Assembly: GCF_028280385.1 (NCBI RefSeq)
Contig: NZ_JANQLX010000006.1
Location: 91,270-155,269, forward strand
Reading direction: 5' to 3'
From: Allomuricauda sp.
GTDB lineage: Bacteria; Bacteroidota; Bacteroidia; Flavobacteriales; Flavobacteriaceae
DNA length: 64,000 bases
Part shown: positions 7,673 through 16,232 of the stretch, piece by piece
How positions within the stretch are numbered: position 1 is the stretch's first letter
Layout of the letters: each line of letters starts with the position of its first letter
The notes under the pieces: model-generated
What the model was told of the DNA's origin: nothing
Databases searched by the model: none
What the model saw: the letters and a program-made list of their open reading frames with translations, nothing else
Program-made: the position numbers and the translations under genes

Positions 7673-8959
7673 TTACCGATTCTTTTTAAAAGGCCTAATG
7701 ATCAAACGGGCTTCCCGGTCAAATCGAATGTAATTGTATACCCAATTGATAAAGACCACCACCCGATTCCTAAAGCCAATTAAAAAATACAGATGGACAA
7801 ACATCCAGACAAACCAGGCAAACACTCCTTGAAATTTGAATCGCTTTAAATCAACCACAGCCTTATTTCTACCCACCGTTGCCATGCTTCCCTTGTCCTT
7901 GTACTCAAATGGTCTCAAAGGTTTATTTTCCAGCAAACGAATAAGGTTCAAACCAAGATTATGTCCTTGCTGAATGGCGGGCTGTGCCATCATGGGATGT
8001 CCGTTTGGGTGTGATTCGGTCTGCATTTGGGCCACATCCCCAATGGCAAAAATGTTGCTATGTCCCACTACTTGGTTGAACTCATTCACTTGGAGCCTAT
8101 TCCCCCTAGCCAGCAATTCTTTGGCATCCAACCCCTTGAGGGTAACTGCCTTCACTCCCGCCGCCCATACCAGGGTGGCCGCCTCAAACTCAGTGTCGGT
8201 ATTGGTCGTAACCCTATTCCCATCATAATCGGTAACCCGGATATTCTTCCAGACATTGACTCCTAGTTTTTCCAAAAACCTTTCGGCCTTTTCGGAGGCA
8301 ATCTTGCTCATAGCGGGTAGGATCCTTCCGCTTCCCTGCACCAAATTGATTTGTGCCCGCCTAGTGTCCAAATCAGGATAATCCTTTGGAAGGATTCCTT
8401 TTTTAATTTCTGCAAGTGCCCCCGCCAATTCCACTCCCGTTGGACCTCCTCCCACGATCACAAAATTCATGAGAGCGTCCCGTTCATGAAGGTCATCCGT
8501 TAGTAAAGCCTGCTCAAAGTTTTCGAGAATCAAACTTCTAAGGTTGAGCGATTGCGGAATGGTCTTCATGGCCATTCCAAGATTTTCAATGTTTTTGTTC
8601 CCAAAAAAGTTGGTTTCAGAACCTGTTGCAACCACCAAATAATCGTATCGGATGTCACCAATGTTGGTCATTACCTTTTTTTCCGAAGCAATAACCTCAA
8701 CCACCTCCGCCAAACGGAAGTAAAAGTTGGGATAACCTTGAAGTACCTTGCGGATGGGGTACGCAATGGAATCCGGTTCTAGCCCCCCAGTGGACACCTG
8801 ATATAAAAGCGGTTGAAAATTATGGTAATTGTGCTTGTCCAACAGCACTACTTGAATGTCCTGATTAGCCAGTTTTTTAGCCAATGCGATACCGCCAAAA
8901 CCGCCTCCGATAATGATTACCCTGGCTAAGCTGGACTGCGGAATGTTCATACTGGACAT
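7673..8959 (-). CDS. ndh: Type II NADH dehydrogenase / FAD-dependent oxidoreductase
   Basis: Non-proton-pumping NADH:quinone oxidoreductase. The start at 8959 or 8950 puts VIIIGGGFGG (FAD Rossmann motif) near residue 14-24; the longer frame to 9061 runs into the divergent neighbour and is unlikely. The 428 residues include the second Rossmann motif FVIVGGGPTGVELAGALAE, YDYLVVATGSETN, the FAIGDVAQ FAD motif and a hydrophobic C-terminal region (FAWFVWMFVHLYFLIG) fitting membrane attachment seen in NDH-2. Family firm; quinone as acceptor is family knowledge. Confidence 0.9.
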   Translation of the reverse strand: MSSMNIPQSSLARVIIIGGGFGGIALAKKLANQDIQVVLLDKHNYHNFQPLLYQVSTGGLEPDSIAYPIRKVLQGYPNFYFRLAEVVEVIASEKKVMTNIGDIRYDYLVVATGSETNFFGNKNIENLGMAMKTIPQSLNLRSLILENFEQALLTDDLHERDALMNFVIVGGGPTGVELAGALAEIKKGILPKDYPDLDTRRAQINLVQGSGRILPAMSKIASEKAERFLEKLGVNVWKNIRVTDYDGNRVTTNTDTEFEAATLVWAAGVKAVTLKGLDAKELLARGNRLQVNEFNQVVGHSNIFAIGDVAQMQTESHPNGHPMMAQPAIQQGHNLGLNLIRLLENKPLRPFEYKDKGSMATVGRNKAVVDLKRFKFQGVFAWFVWMFVHLYFLIGFRNRVVVFINWVYNYIRFDREARLIIRPFKKNR

Positions 8960-9052
8960 GTGGGCAAATTTAAGGAAACAGCGCAATGCAAAATCAACTT
9001 TGGGCCTGTTTTTTCCTATCTTTAAAACCTGACTAACGAAACTTCTTACCTC

Positions 9053-10480
9053 ATGAAACAATTACATCTGGCTGTCTTGACCCTATTTCTTTGTTGCACT
9101 GCGCTAAACGCTCAAACAAGCAAAGAATCCGTAGTAAAATCCTTAGACTCAAAAGCTAAAAAATACGGTGACATCGCCCTTGAAATATGGGATTTGGCAG
9201 AAATGGGCTATCTAGAGTACAAAAGCTCCGAACTGTTACAACAAACGCTTGCCGATGAAGGTTTTACCATCACCAAAGGTGTTGCTGGTATACCAACCGC
9301 CTTTATTGCTGAATATGGTTCTGGGTCGCCGGTAATAGCTGTTTTAGGGGAATACGATGCACTTCCTGGCTTATCGCAGCAGGCAATTCCGGAAAAAAAG
9401 TCGGCCAATGCAGCAGCAGGTCATGCTTGTGGGCACCATTTATTTGGCACAGCTTCCGCTGCAGCCGCCATAGAAACGAAAAACTGGTTGCAAAAAACCA
9501 AACAACAGGGCACTATCCGATTCTATGGATGTCCGGCAGAAGAAGGAGGTTCCGGGAAAGTATATATGGTCCGTGAGGGATTGTTCAATGATGTTGACGT
9601 TGCTCTTCACTGGCATCCAGGATCCCAAAATGGGGCAAGTGCTGGTGCGGCTTTGGCCAACAAGTCTGCCAAATTCAGGTTTTATGGAACCTCGGCCCAT
9701 GCTGCAGGTGCCCCGGAAAGGGGTCGTTCTGCTTTGGACGGTGTTGAGGCCATGAACGTGATGGTAAATATGATGCGGGAGCACATTCCACAGGAAGCCC
9801 GCATACACTATGTAATCACAGATGGTGGTAAAGCTCCAAATGTGGTACCCAATTTTGCCGAAGTCTATTATTATGCAAGGCACAATAGCCGGGATGTGGT
9901 CATCAACATATTTGATAGGATCGTAAAAGCTGCGGAGGGAGCTGCCTTGGGTACGGGGACCACCATGGATTACGAAATGATCGGCGGCACCCATGAACTT
10001 TTGCCAAATCTTACCCTTCAAAAACTGATGCACGGTAATCTTACCAAGGTGGGTGGGGTAACCTATTCAAATGAAGAACAACAGTTTGCCGAAAAAATTT
10101 CAAAGAGTTTGGGATACAATCAATTGGATGTTGACCTCGCTACATCCATCCAACCTTATAAGGAAACAGCCCGGGCGTATGGATCCACGGATGTGGGCGA
10201 CGTGAGCTTTGCAGTGCCCACGGTGGGTATGAGAACAGCTACCTGGGTGCCCGGCACCCCTGCCCACAGTTGGCAAGCCGTCGCCGCCGGTGGAACTTCC
10301 ATTGGGGTAAAGGGAATGATGGTGGCAGCAAAAGCACTTACCCTTACCGCCATAGAGCTTTTTGAAAATCCGGAAGTGGTGGCAAAGGCACAAACGGAAT
10401 TCAAGGAACGCAGGGGGAAAGACTTTAAATACATCCCGCTTTTAGGCGATAGGGCACCTGCATTGGATTACCGCAAATAA
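9053..10480 (+). CDS. Exported M20D-type amidohydrolase (AbgB-like)
   Basis: A 475-residue hydrolase of the peptidase M20/aminoacylase family with a signal peptide ending near LNAQ, so periplasmic. Metal-site signatures: GEYDALPG, GHACGHHLFG, GCPAEEGGSGK, the dimerisation domain with GTSAHAAGAPERGRSALDG, and a C-terminal AHSWQAVAAGG His. The layout is closest to p-aminobenzoyl-glutamate hydrolase subunit B; an exported form suggests scavenging of N-acylated amino acids or similar amides. The substrate is not deducible. Divergent from ndh. Confidence 0.88.
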   Translation: MKQLHLAVLTLFLCCTALNAQTSKESVVKSLDSKAKKYGDIALEIWDLAEMGYLEYKSSELLQQTLADEGFTITKGVAGIPTAFIAEYGSGSPVIAVLGEYDALPGLSQQAIPEKKSANAAAGHACGHHLFGTASAAAAIETKNWLQKTKQQGTIRFYGCPAEEGGSGKVYMVREGLFNDVDVALHWHPGSQNGASAGAALANKSAKFRFYGTSAHAAGAPERGRSALDGVEAMNVMVNMMREHIPQEARIHYVITDGGKAPNVVPNFAEVYYYARHNSRDVVINIFDRIVKAAEGAALGTGTTMDYEMIGGTHELLPNLTLQKLMHGNLTKVGGVTYSNEEQQFAEKISKSLGYNQLDVDLATSIQPYKETARAYGSTDVGDVSFAVPTVGMRTATWVPGTPAHSWQAVAAGGTSIGVKGMMVAAKALTLTAIELFENPEVVAKAQTEFKERRGKDFKYIPLLGDRAPALDYRK

Positions 10481-10495
10481 CAATTGCAAAAAAGA

Positions 10496-10523
10496 TTGTA
10501 ACAAAATCCCTGCATTATCTACC
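10496..10523 (+). promoter_or_regulatory. Putative promoter of the first ECF sigma gene
   Basis: TTG within TTGTAACAAA (from 10496), a 17-nt spacer and TATCTACC (10516-10523). The TGTAAC core resembles -35 boxes read by ECF sigma factors, so autoregulation is possible. Tentative. Confidence 0.35.
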
Positions 10524-10546
10524 AATTAGGTATATAACCAACCCTA

Positions 10547-11041
10547 GTGAATAAAGAACTGGAACATCGTTTTGTGACAGAACTTGAGAACAATCAGAAC
10601 ATTGTTCACAAGGTGTGCAGTTTATACACCAACGACAGGGACTCCCACAATGACCTGTTTCAGGAAATTACCATCCAGTTATGGAAAGCCTATCCAAAAT
10701 TTAGGGGGGATTCCAAATTTAGCACCTGGATGTACCGCGTGGCATTGAACACGGCCATTACCTTATATCGTAAATCCAAAAAAAGGGTTCAGACACAGGA
10801 TTATGATTCCGTAATCTTTAAGATTAAGGCCGACGAATATGATGACACCGAGGAACAGCAACTTAAGTTAATGTACAAAGCGGTAAAGCAACTGGGGGAT
10901 ATTGACAAGGCCTTGGTTTTTCTATATCTGGAAGACAAGGATTATTCGGAAATAGCCGAAACCCTTGGTATCACCGAAGTGAATGCCAGAGTGAAAATGA
11001 ACAGGGTGAAAAATAAATTAAGAACCATACTAAATCCTTAG
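10547..11041 (+). CDS. RNA polymerase ECF sigma factor
   Basis: A 164-residue sigma-70 family protein with region 2 (NDLFQEITIQLWKAYPKF, then STWMYRVALNTA for the core and -10 contacts) and region 4 helix-turn-helix (YSEIAETLGITEVNARVKM). GTG start: an in-frame stop at 10535-10537 leaves no ATG upstream and the next Met lies inside region 2. The gene is followed after 3 nt by a four-helix membrane protein, the position of a cognate regulator. Target genes unknown. Confidence 0.9.
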   Translation: MNKELEHRFVTELENNQNIVHKVCSLYTNDRDSHNDLFQEITIQLWKAYPKFRGDSKFSTWMYRVALNTAITLYRKSKKRVQTQDYDSVIFKIKADEYDDTEEQQLKLMYKAVKQLGDIDKALVFLYLEDKDYSEIAETLGITEVNARVKMNRVKNKLRTILNP

Positions 11042-11044
11042 CCG

Positions 11045-11695
11045 ATGATGGATGAATTGGAACTCTTAAAGAAAGATTGGCAGAAAAAGGATGAACATCT
11101 TCCCAAACTGTCCTATGATGAAATACATACGATGATTTGGAAAAAATCATCTTCTATTGTCAAATGGATATTCTATATCAGTATTATTGAGTTTATCATA
11201 CCCCATTTGCTCTATTTGGTGCCATCCATGCGGAACAGTTCGCTGGATCTCTATTCCAATTTGGGGCTTAGCAAAATAGTGTTGTTTGTCAGCATTTTTC
11301 AATATCTGGTGGTATTCTACTTTATTTATCAGTTTTACAAGAGATATAAGGAAATATCCGTTTTGGACAGTGCCAAAAAATTGACCTCTAAGATTCTTAG
11401 GACCCGAAAAACCGTGAAACATTATGTGATTTTCTCACTTTCCATGGTGCTCCTAAGTTTTGCCGTAATGGTGGTGGGGATTTATTTTAGTGATAATGTG
11501 ATCACAGCGCTGGATCTGAAGGGTAATTTTGAAGGAATGACGGAAGAGCGTGTCAAATGGGTGGTGATGGCAGTTTTTGCAGTTTTTGGGGTAGTGATCA
11601 CGGCTTTGTTCGGTGGTATATACTTTCTGCTCTATGGGCTACTGACCCGTAAGCTCCGTAAAAACTTCAATGAATTACAAAAATTGGAAGTTTAG
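11045..11695 (+). CDS. Membrane protein paired with ECF sigma factor
   Basis: A 216-residue protein with a soluble N-terminus of about 35 residues (LLKKDWQKKDEHLPKLSYDEI) followed by four predicted membrane helices. The N-terminal segment resembles the short cytoplasmic part of flavobacterial proteins encoded just after sigma genes, where an anti-sigma role is often supposed; no zinc anti-sigma HxxxCxxC is present. The gene order with the sigma factor is the main evidence. It overlaps the convergent acyltransferase gene by 4 bp at the 3' end. Confidence 0.7.
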   Translation: MMDELELLKKDWQKKDEHLPKLSYDEIHTMIWKKSSSIVKWIFYISIIEFIIPHLLYLVPSMRNSSLDLYSNLGLSKIVLFVSIFQYLVVFYFIYQFYKRYKEISVLDSAKKLTSKILRTRKTVKHYVIFSLSMVLLSFAVMVVGIYFSDNVITALDLKGNFEGMTEERVKWVVMAVFAVFGVVITALFGGIYFLLYGLLTRKLRKNFNELQKLEV

Positions 11696-12504
11696 TCTCC
11701 CTTGTAGCTATACCTTCTTTTCTGGTGATCGGCCTCATAGGCGGCCAGTTCTTCTTTTGAGATAACTTTGAGGAATGACGGATGCTGCTCAATGGCGTAC
11801 TCCAATTTTTCAAGAATGGATTCTATGGATTCGTTGTCGTAGTCAATTTCCAAGGGGGCTTTGATCTGCATGGATTGTAAAATCCCTTTTTTCTTTACCC
11901 GAAGACCTTTTTTGTCAAACGACCGTCTAAAACCGTCGATAACCACAGGCACCACCACTGGTTTGTACCTTTTAATAATATGCGCGGTTCCCTTTCTCAA
12001 TGGCTTCCACGGGGTCGTGGTACCTTGGGGGAAGGTAATCACCCAACCATCGTCCAATGCCCGGGCTATATTACTGATATCACTAAACTTCACCTGCCTG
12101 TTCACATCTTGTCCATCTGCCCGCCAAGTGCGCTCTATACTTATAGACCCAGCGTAAGCCAGTATTTTGGTGAGCAGACTTTTTTTCATGGTCTCCTTGG
12201 CCGCCACATAATAAATGTTCAGCTTGGGGTTCCAGAGATATCCAAGGTTTTTGATGGAATCGTCCCTGCCTTTCAGACTTGCATTAAAAACGTGGAACAT
12301 CGCTACCACATCCGCAAAATACGTTTGGTGGTTGCTCACAAAAAGCACGTTGGTCTCGGGTAAATCCCGTATCACCTGCGAGCCTTCAATTTCCAGGGTG
12401 TTAAATCCTTTATACCGTTGGTGGGTCATCATTCCGGCAATGCGGATCAACCATCGCTTAAAGAATAAAATATGGCCAAAAGGATTTTTTTTGAATAGAC
12501 CCAT
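11692..12504 (-). CDS. Lysophospholipid acyltransferase family protein (PlsC-like)
   Basis: Transfers an acyl group to a lysophospholipid or related acceptor at the inner membrane. The catalytic HX4D box is clear (SNHQTYFAD, about residues 58-63), followed by the acceptor-site segment FPQGTTTPW in place of the commoner FPEGTRS and a PVVIDGFRRSF strand. 270 residues, near the family norm. N-terminal hydrophobic segment. The Q in FPQGT hints at a non-canonical acceptor. Exact substrate open. Confidence 0.85.
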   Translation of the reverse strand: MGLFKKNPFGHILFFKRWLIRIAGMMTHQRYKGFNTLEIEGSQVIRDLPETNVLFVSNHQTYFADVVAMFHVFNASLKGRDDSIKNLGYLWNPKLNIYYVAAKETMKKSLLTKILAYAGSISIERTWRADGQDVNRQVKFSDISNIARALDDGWVITFPQGTTTPWKPLRKGTAHIIKRYKPVVVPVVIDGFRRSFDKKGLRVKKKGILQSMQIKAPLEIDYDNESIESILEKLEYAIEQHPSFLKVISKEELAAYEADHQKRRYSYKGD

Positions 12505-12540
12505 GGGTTGGATGTTGGGGGCTAATTTACAAAATAGCGC

Positions 12541-13182
12541 TTAAAGCACTTGTTCCAATAGGTCCTGAATCTCGCTCAACATCATGGCAGTAGCGCCCCA
12601 AACGGTATAACCGTTTAATTTATAAGCAGGTACATCAATGCTTTTTGCATAAGATGTACTCAAGGTTTCTTCAATTCTATTGGAACTGTCCATAAAATCG
12701 TACAGATGAACCTCCACCAAGGCCTCCACCTCACTTTCCTGCACCACAAAGGGCCGGGGATTTTGGTAAAGACCCACAAAAGGTTTCACCATGAAATTAC
12801 TGGGGGGAATATAGAGCTCGCTCAATTCCTTGACAACCTCCACTGCTTCTGGATGAACCCCTACCTCCTCATGGGTTTCACGGAGCGCGGTTTCCAGAAG
12901 TCCATTGTCCTGAAGTTCCACTTTGCCGCCAGGAAAACCAATCTGATTGGAATGAACCCCTTCATAGGCCTTTCTTAAAATGAGCAAGAGCTTGGTTTGC
13001 TGCTCCAAATCCGGATAAAACAAGGCCATAACCCCTGCTTTCTTCGGGTTCCGCTTTTGTATGTCGTGCTCTTTTAACCATTGCACCCGCATGGAAGGGG
13101 ACATTTTATAATGGGATTCCTCACCGGGAAGGGGTAGATTTTTTATTTTTAGGGCTTGTTGATAAAATTCTTTAAAGTCCAT
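12541..13182 (-). CDS. NUDIX hydrolase, CoA pyrophosphatase type
   Basis: Start at 13182 (MDFKEFYQQAL) gives 213 residues; the longer frame upstream is antisense to the next gene and low-complexity. The NUDIX box GX5EX7REUXEEXGU is complete (GGKVELQ...ALRETHEEVGV) and the preceding SNQIGFPGG fits the CoA-pyrophosphatase signature (UPF0035 extension). Likely cleaves CoA or derivatives to phosphopantetheine and 3',5'-ADP. Its ATG shares the CATG at 13180-13183 with the ATG of the divergent cyclophilin gene. Confidence 0.88.
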   Translation of the reverse strand: MDFKEFYQQALKIKNLPLPGEESHYKMSPSMRVQWLKEHDIQKRNPKKAGVMALFYPDLEQQTKLLLILRKAYEGVHSNQIGFPGGKVELQDNGLLETALRETHEEVGVHPEAVEVVKELSELYIPPSNFMVKPFVGLYQNPRPFVVQESEVEALVEVHLYDFMDSSNRIEETLSTSYAKSIDVPAYKLNGYTVWGATAMMLSEIQDLLEQVL

Positions 13183-13897
13183 GTTGATCAAACCATCGGC
13201 ATTAACTGCAATTATACTATTATTTTTTGTCGCCTCCTGTGGCGATTCGCCTAAAAAGCAACCTCCAAAACAGGATGAAACGGCAGTAAAAGCAGATTCC
13301 ATCCCCCCTGAAATTCCAGAGTCCGTGGAAGTGGAGGAAGAAGAAGCTTTTGTGCTAAATGAGGACAATGCCATCGACTTTTTCTTCAACTATGCGCAGG
13401 AGCTCAAGGAAGACAAAGTGCGTTTAACAACCAGCATGGGAAGCTTTACCATCCAACTTTTTGACAACGTACCCTACCACAAGGCCAACTTTGTCTATCT
13501 AAGTCGTAAAGGTTATTTTGACAATACACAGTTTCACAGGGTGGTGAAAGATTTTATCATTCAAGGGGGCAATTCTGACGACAAGGAAACTTCAAAAAAG
13601 AGAAGACTTATAGGAAGGTACCTGTTACCTCCGGATACCCGAAAAGGACATCGGCACCACAGGGGAACCATATCCATGCCCAGCAGTGAGCGCGACAATC
13701 CCCACAAATTGGCTTCTCCCTATGAATTTTTTATTGTGGTGACCAAACCCGGCTCTTATCATCTTGATGGTTCTTATACCCCCTTTGGGCGGGTAATTGA
13801 AGGTATGGATGTAGTGGATGCCATTAACAATGTTCCCGTGGGGGATGGGGACTGGCCCTGGCAGAATGTGTATATTCTAAAAGCCGAAGTGCTTTGA
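13181..13897 (+). CDS. Peptidyl-prolyl cis-trans isomerase, cyclophilin type, lipoprotein
   Basis: Folding helper in the cell envelope. Residues 1-20 form a lipoprotein signal with lipobox VASC; an acidic linker (ESVEVEEEEAF) follows; the cyclophilin domain covers about 80-238 with KANFVYLSRKGYFDN, FHRVVKDFIIQGG, RGTISMP, SYEFFIV-like EFFIVV and FGRVIEGMDVVDAI. 238 residues. The start ATG overlaps the start of the divergent NUDIX gene, so its promoter must lie inside that gene. The stop abuts the convergent channel gene (TGATCA). Confidence 0.92.
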   Translation: MLIKPSALTAIILLFFVASCGDSPKKQPPKQDETAVKADSIPPEIPESVEVEEEEAFVLNEDNAIDFFFNYAQELKEDKVRLTTSMGSFTIQLFDNVPYHKANFVYLSRKGYFDNTQFHRVVKDFIIQGGNSDDKETSKKRRLIGRYLLPPDTRKGHRHHRGTISMPSSERDNPHKLASPYEFFIVVTKPGSYHLDGSYTPFGRVIEGMDVVDAINNVPVGDGDWPWQNVYILKAEVL

Positions 13898-14509
13898 TCA
13901 ATCTTTTTTTCGGTAAATATTGGGCAAGCTGATCCCAAACCTCACAGCAATCAATCTTAATCCGATCACCACAACAATGGCGGCCAAATAGGCATAATTT
14001 TCCTTGATGGGAAATTGGATAAACAGAAAGTAACTGGCCCCTCCCAAAATACAGGCAGTGGCATAGATTTCCTTGCGAAAAATAACGGGTATCTCATTAC
14101 AGAGCATATCGCGGATGACCCCACCAAAACTGGCCGTCATGGTACCCAATGCAATGCACATAATAGGCGAGAGTTCGGCTTGCAAGCCCTTTTCCACCCC
14201 AATCATGGTAAAAAGTCCAATTCCAATAGTATCAAATAAAAACAACGACCGCCGAAGGTATTTGAGCTGGTTCACAAAAAGGATTCCCAGTACCACAGCG
14301 ATTAAAATGGTGGCCACATACGTGAGGTCCCGCATCCACCCTACCGGAGTATTGCCAATTAGTAGGTCGCGCAAGGTTCCCCCACCAATGGCCGTTACAA
14401 ACGCTATGATCACCACCCCAAATAGGTCCAATCTTTTTTCCATGGCCACCAGCACCCCGGAAAGGGCAAAGGCAACAGTTCCCAAAATATCTATGGTCTG
14501 ATAAAACAC
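13898..14509 (-). CDS. TRIC-type cation channel family protein (UPF0126)
   Basis: A 203-residue protein with seven predicted membrane helices made of two homologous halves, each with the signature GGGTLRDLL (first) and GGVIRDML (second). These are bacterial homologues of trimeric intracellular cation channels (UPF0126, YicG/YadS). It ends directly against the cyclophilin gene and begins 2 nt after the RDD gene stop, so it is probably in one operon with the latter. Ion selectivity cannot be read. Confidence 0.9.
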   Translation of the reverse strand: MFYQTIDILGTVAFALSGVLVAMEKRLDLFGVVIIAFVTAIGGGTLRDLLIGNTPVGWMRDLTYVATILIAVVLGILFVNQLKYLRRSLFLFDTIGIGLFTMIGVEKGLQAELSPIMCIALGTMTASFGGVIRDMLCNEIPVIFRKEIYATACILGGASYFLFIQFPIKENYAYLAAIVVVIGLRLIAVRFGISLPNIYRKKD

Positions 14510-14511
14510 CC

Positions 14512-15228
14512 TTACATCTTTTGTGTATAGTAATTGTAATCCTTAATGACTTCGTCCACAAATTTAATGGGGTGCAAGGTAGTCTGAATTCCAGTTACTT
14601 CCCGAATCCTTTTATCCAAGGAAATAATCACGTTGTGGTCTCCGTTAAGCTTGGATTTATCGTATAGTTCCTTGATGGTCTGCATTTCTGAGTCCTTGAA
14701 CACCGTTACCTGCGGAAATTGTGGTTTATGGTCCAACGGCAATTCACGCAGTAAGGTGTCCCGCAGGGAGACTTTCTTTTTTTCACTGATCACGGTGGTA
14801 CCCGCGGCAATATCCCCCAAACGTTGACCTTTGCCCCGGATTAAAATGGTAAGCACCGCTCCGCCACCTGAAGTAAGGACCACATCGAATATGCGCAATA
14901 TCCATCGTACAAAGTAATTGGCAAAGCTTGGTTTGGACCCATCAAGTTTTACTACCCGCAGCGACATCAACCCCTTGCCAATGGTCTTCCCATCTGAAAA
15001 GGTCTCAAACAGCACATAATACAAAAATGCCGGTAGGCTCAACACCAAATAGTAGGCCCATTGGTCATCCAGTTCCATGTCCAAAGATGCCAATAGAATA
15101 AAGATCAAAACAATATAAACCCCTATCACAAAGCTATCTATGATGTAAGCCAGCATACGTTCGCCCAGGTTGGATGTGTTTTGGGTGATGCTTATATTTT
15201 GGGCAGTTTCTATTTGAAATTGATCCAT
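14512..15228 (-). CDS. RDD family membrane protein
   Basis: A 238-residue protein; the RDD domain (residues 20-150) has three membrane helices with GERMLAYIIDSFVIG, SDGKTIGKGLMSLRVVK and RLGDIAAGTTVI. The C-terminal 85 residues are soluble and unassigned. It stands head to head (32-bp gap) with the SpoIIM-MoxR operon, an arrangement kept in many Bacteroidota, so it is likely part of that envelope system. Function of the RDD domain here is unknown; some RDD proteins act in ion transport. Confidence 0.9.
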   Translation of the reverse strand: MDQFQIETAQNISITQNTSNLGERMLAYIIDSFVIGVYIVLIFILLASLDMELDDQWAYYLVLSLPAFLYYVLFETFSDGKTIGKGLMSLRVVKLDGSKPSFANYFVRWILRIFDVVLTSGGGAVLTILIRGKGQRLGDIAAGTTVISEKKKVSLRDTLLRELPLDHKPQFPQVTVFKDSEMQTIKELYDKSKLNGDHNVIISLDKRIREVTGIQTTLHPIKFVDEVIKDYNYYTQKM

Positions 15229-15260
15229 ATTTTAGTTTCTTTACTTACAAACCAGATTTA

Positions 15261-16232
15261 ATGCGCGAGGCTGCTTTTGTAAAGCAAAATAAGGATAAAT
15301 GGGTCGCTTATGAAAATACCCTGAACAACAGGGGAGAATTACAACCTGATCAACTTTCCGACCTCTACATCGAAATCACCGATCACCTCAGCTACGCCAA
15401 AACCTTTTATCCCAGAAGCAATACGGAACTGTATTTGAACGCCCTTGCATCGCAGGCACACCAAAAAATCTATAAGACCAAACGGGAATCCAGGAACCGT
15501 ATTGTGGGTTTTTGGAAAACCGAATTTCCTTCCATGTTCCACAAACACCACAGAGAATTGCTCATCTCATTTCTGGTCTTTGTCTTTTTTGCCTTGGTCG
15601 GGGCATTTTCATCGGCCAATGAAGGCAACTTTGTCCGTTCCATTCTTGGTGATGGCTATGTGAACATGACCCTCGAGAACATAGAAAATGGAGATCCAAT
15701 GGCTGTGTACAAGGATCAAGGGGAATTCAATATGTTTTTGGGAATCACCATCAACAACATTAAGGTTGCCATTTTTGCTTTTGCCTATGGCATATTTTTG
15801 GGCATAGGCACTTTGTACATTATGCTGCAAAACGGAATCATGGTGGGCAGCTTCCAATACTTTTTTTATGAAAAAGGATTGTTATGGGAATCGGCCCGCA
15901 CCATTTGGATTCACGGTACCATTGAGATATCCGTGATCATTATTGCGGGTTGCGCTGGCTTGGTCATGGCAAATGGAATGTTGTTTCCGGGCACCTATAC
16001 CCGATTGGAATCCTTTAAAAGAGGCGTTATCAATGGCCTTAAGATCATGATCAGCACAGTGCCTTTTTTTATCATAGCCGGATTTTTGGAAGGCTTCGTC
16101 ACGCGGCATACCGAAATGCCCGATTGGCTGGCCATTTTGATCATTTCAAGCTCTTTGGTTCTTATAGTCTATTATTACGTTATTTATCCAAACCAATTCA
16201 AACGACAAGAAAAACATGCAACAATACATTGA
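15261..16232 (+). CDS. SpoIIM / DUF95 family membrane protein
   Basis: First gene of a six-gene operon. The 323 residues comprise a soluble N-terminal part (about 1-95) and five or so membrane helices with the DUF95 core (FLGITINNIKVAIFAFAYG, GLLWESARTIWIHGTIEIS, GFLEGFVTRH). The family is named for a Bacillus sporulation protein that works with peptidoglycan enzymes, but this organism group does not sporulate; in Bacteroidota it travels with MoxR ATPases. Overlaps the next gene by 17 bp. Confidence 0.9.
   Translation: MREAAFVKQNKDKWVAYENTLNNRGELQPDQLSDLYIEITDHLSYAKTFYPRSNTELYLNALASQAHQKIYKTKRESRNRIVGFWKTEFPSMFHKHHRELLISFLVFVFFALVGAFSSANEGNFVRSILGDGYVNMTLENIENGDPMAVYKDQGEFNMFLGITINNIKVAIFAFAYGIFLGIGTLYIMLQNGIMVGSFQYFFYEKGLLWESARTIWIHGTIEISVIIIAGCAGLVMANGMLFPGTYTRLESFKRGVINGLKIMISTVPFFIIAGFLEGFVTRHTEMPDWLAILIISSSLVLIVYYYVIYPNQFKRQEKHATIH

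Noticed and set aside
8999..9024. Promoter TTTG...TATCTTTA before the M20 amidohydrolase
   Set aside because: The spacer is only 14 nt, shorter than the 17-23 nt usual for the TTG/TAnnTTTG type.
9440..10033. 197-codon minus-strand frame
   Set aside because: Lies wholly inside the M20 amidohydrolase gene, whose motifs are complete; no signal or domain in the antisense product.
13183..13389. N-terminal extension of the NUDIX protein
   Set aside because: Ser/Thr-rich low complexity, antisense to the cyclophilin signal region and its acidic linker; family N-terminus starts at 13182.
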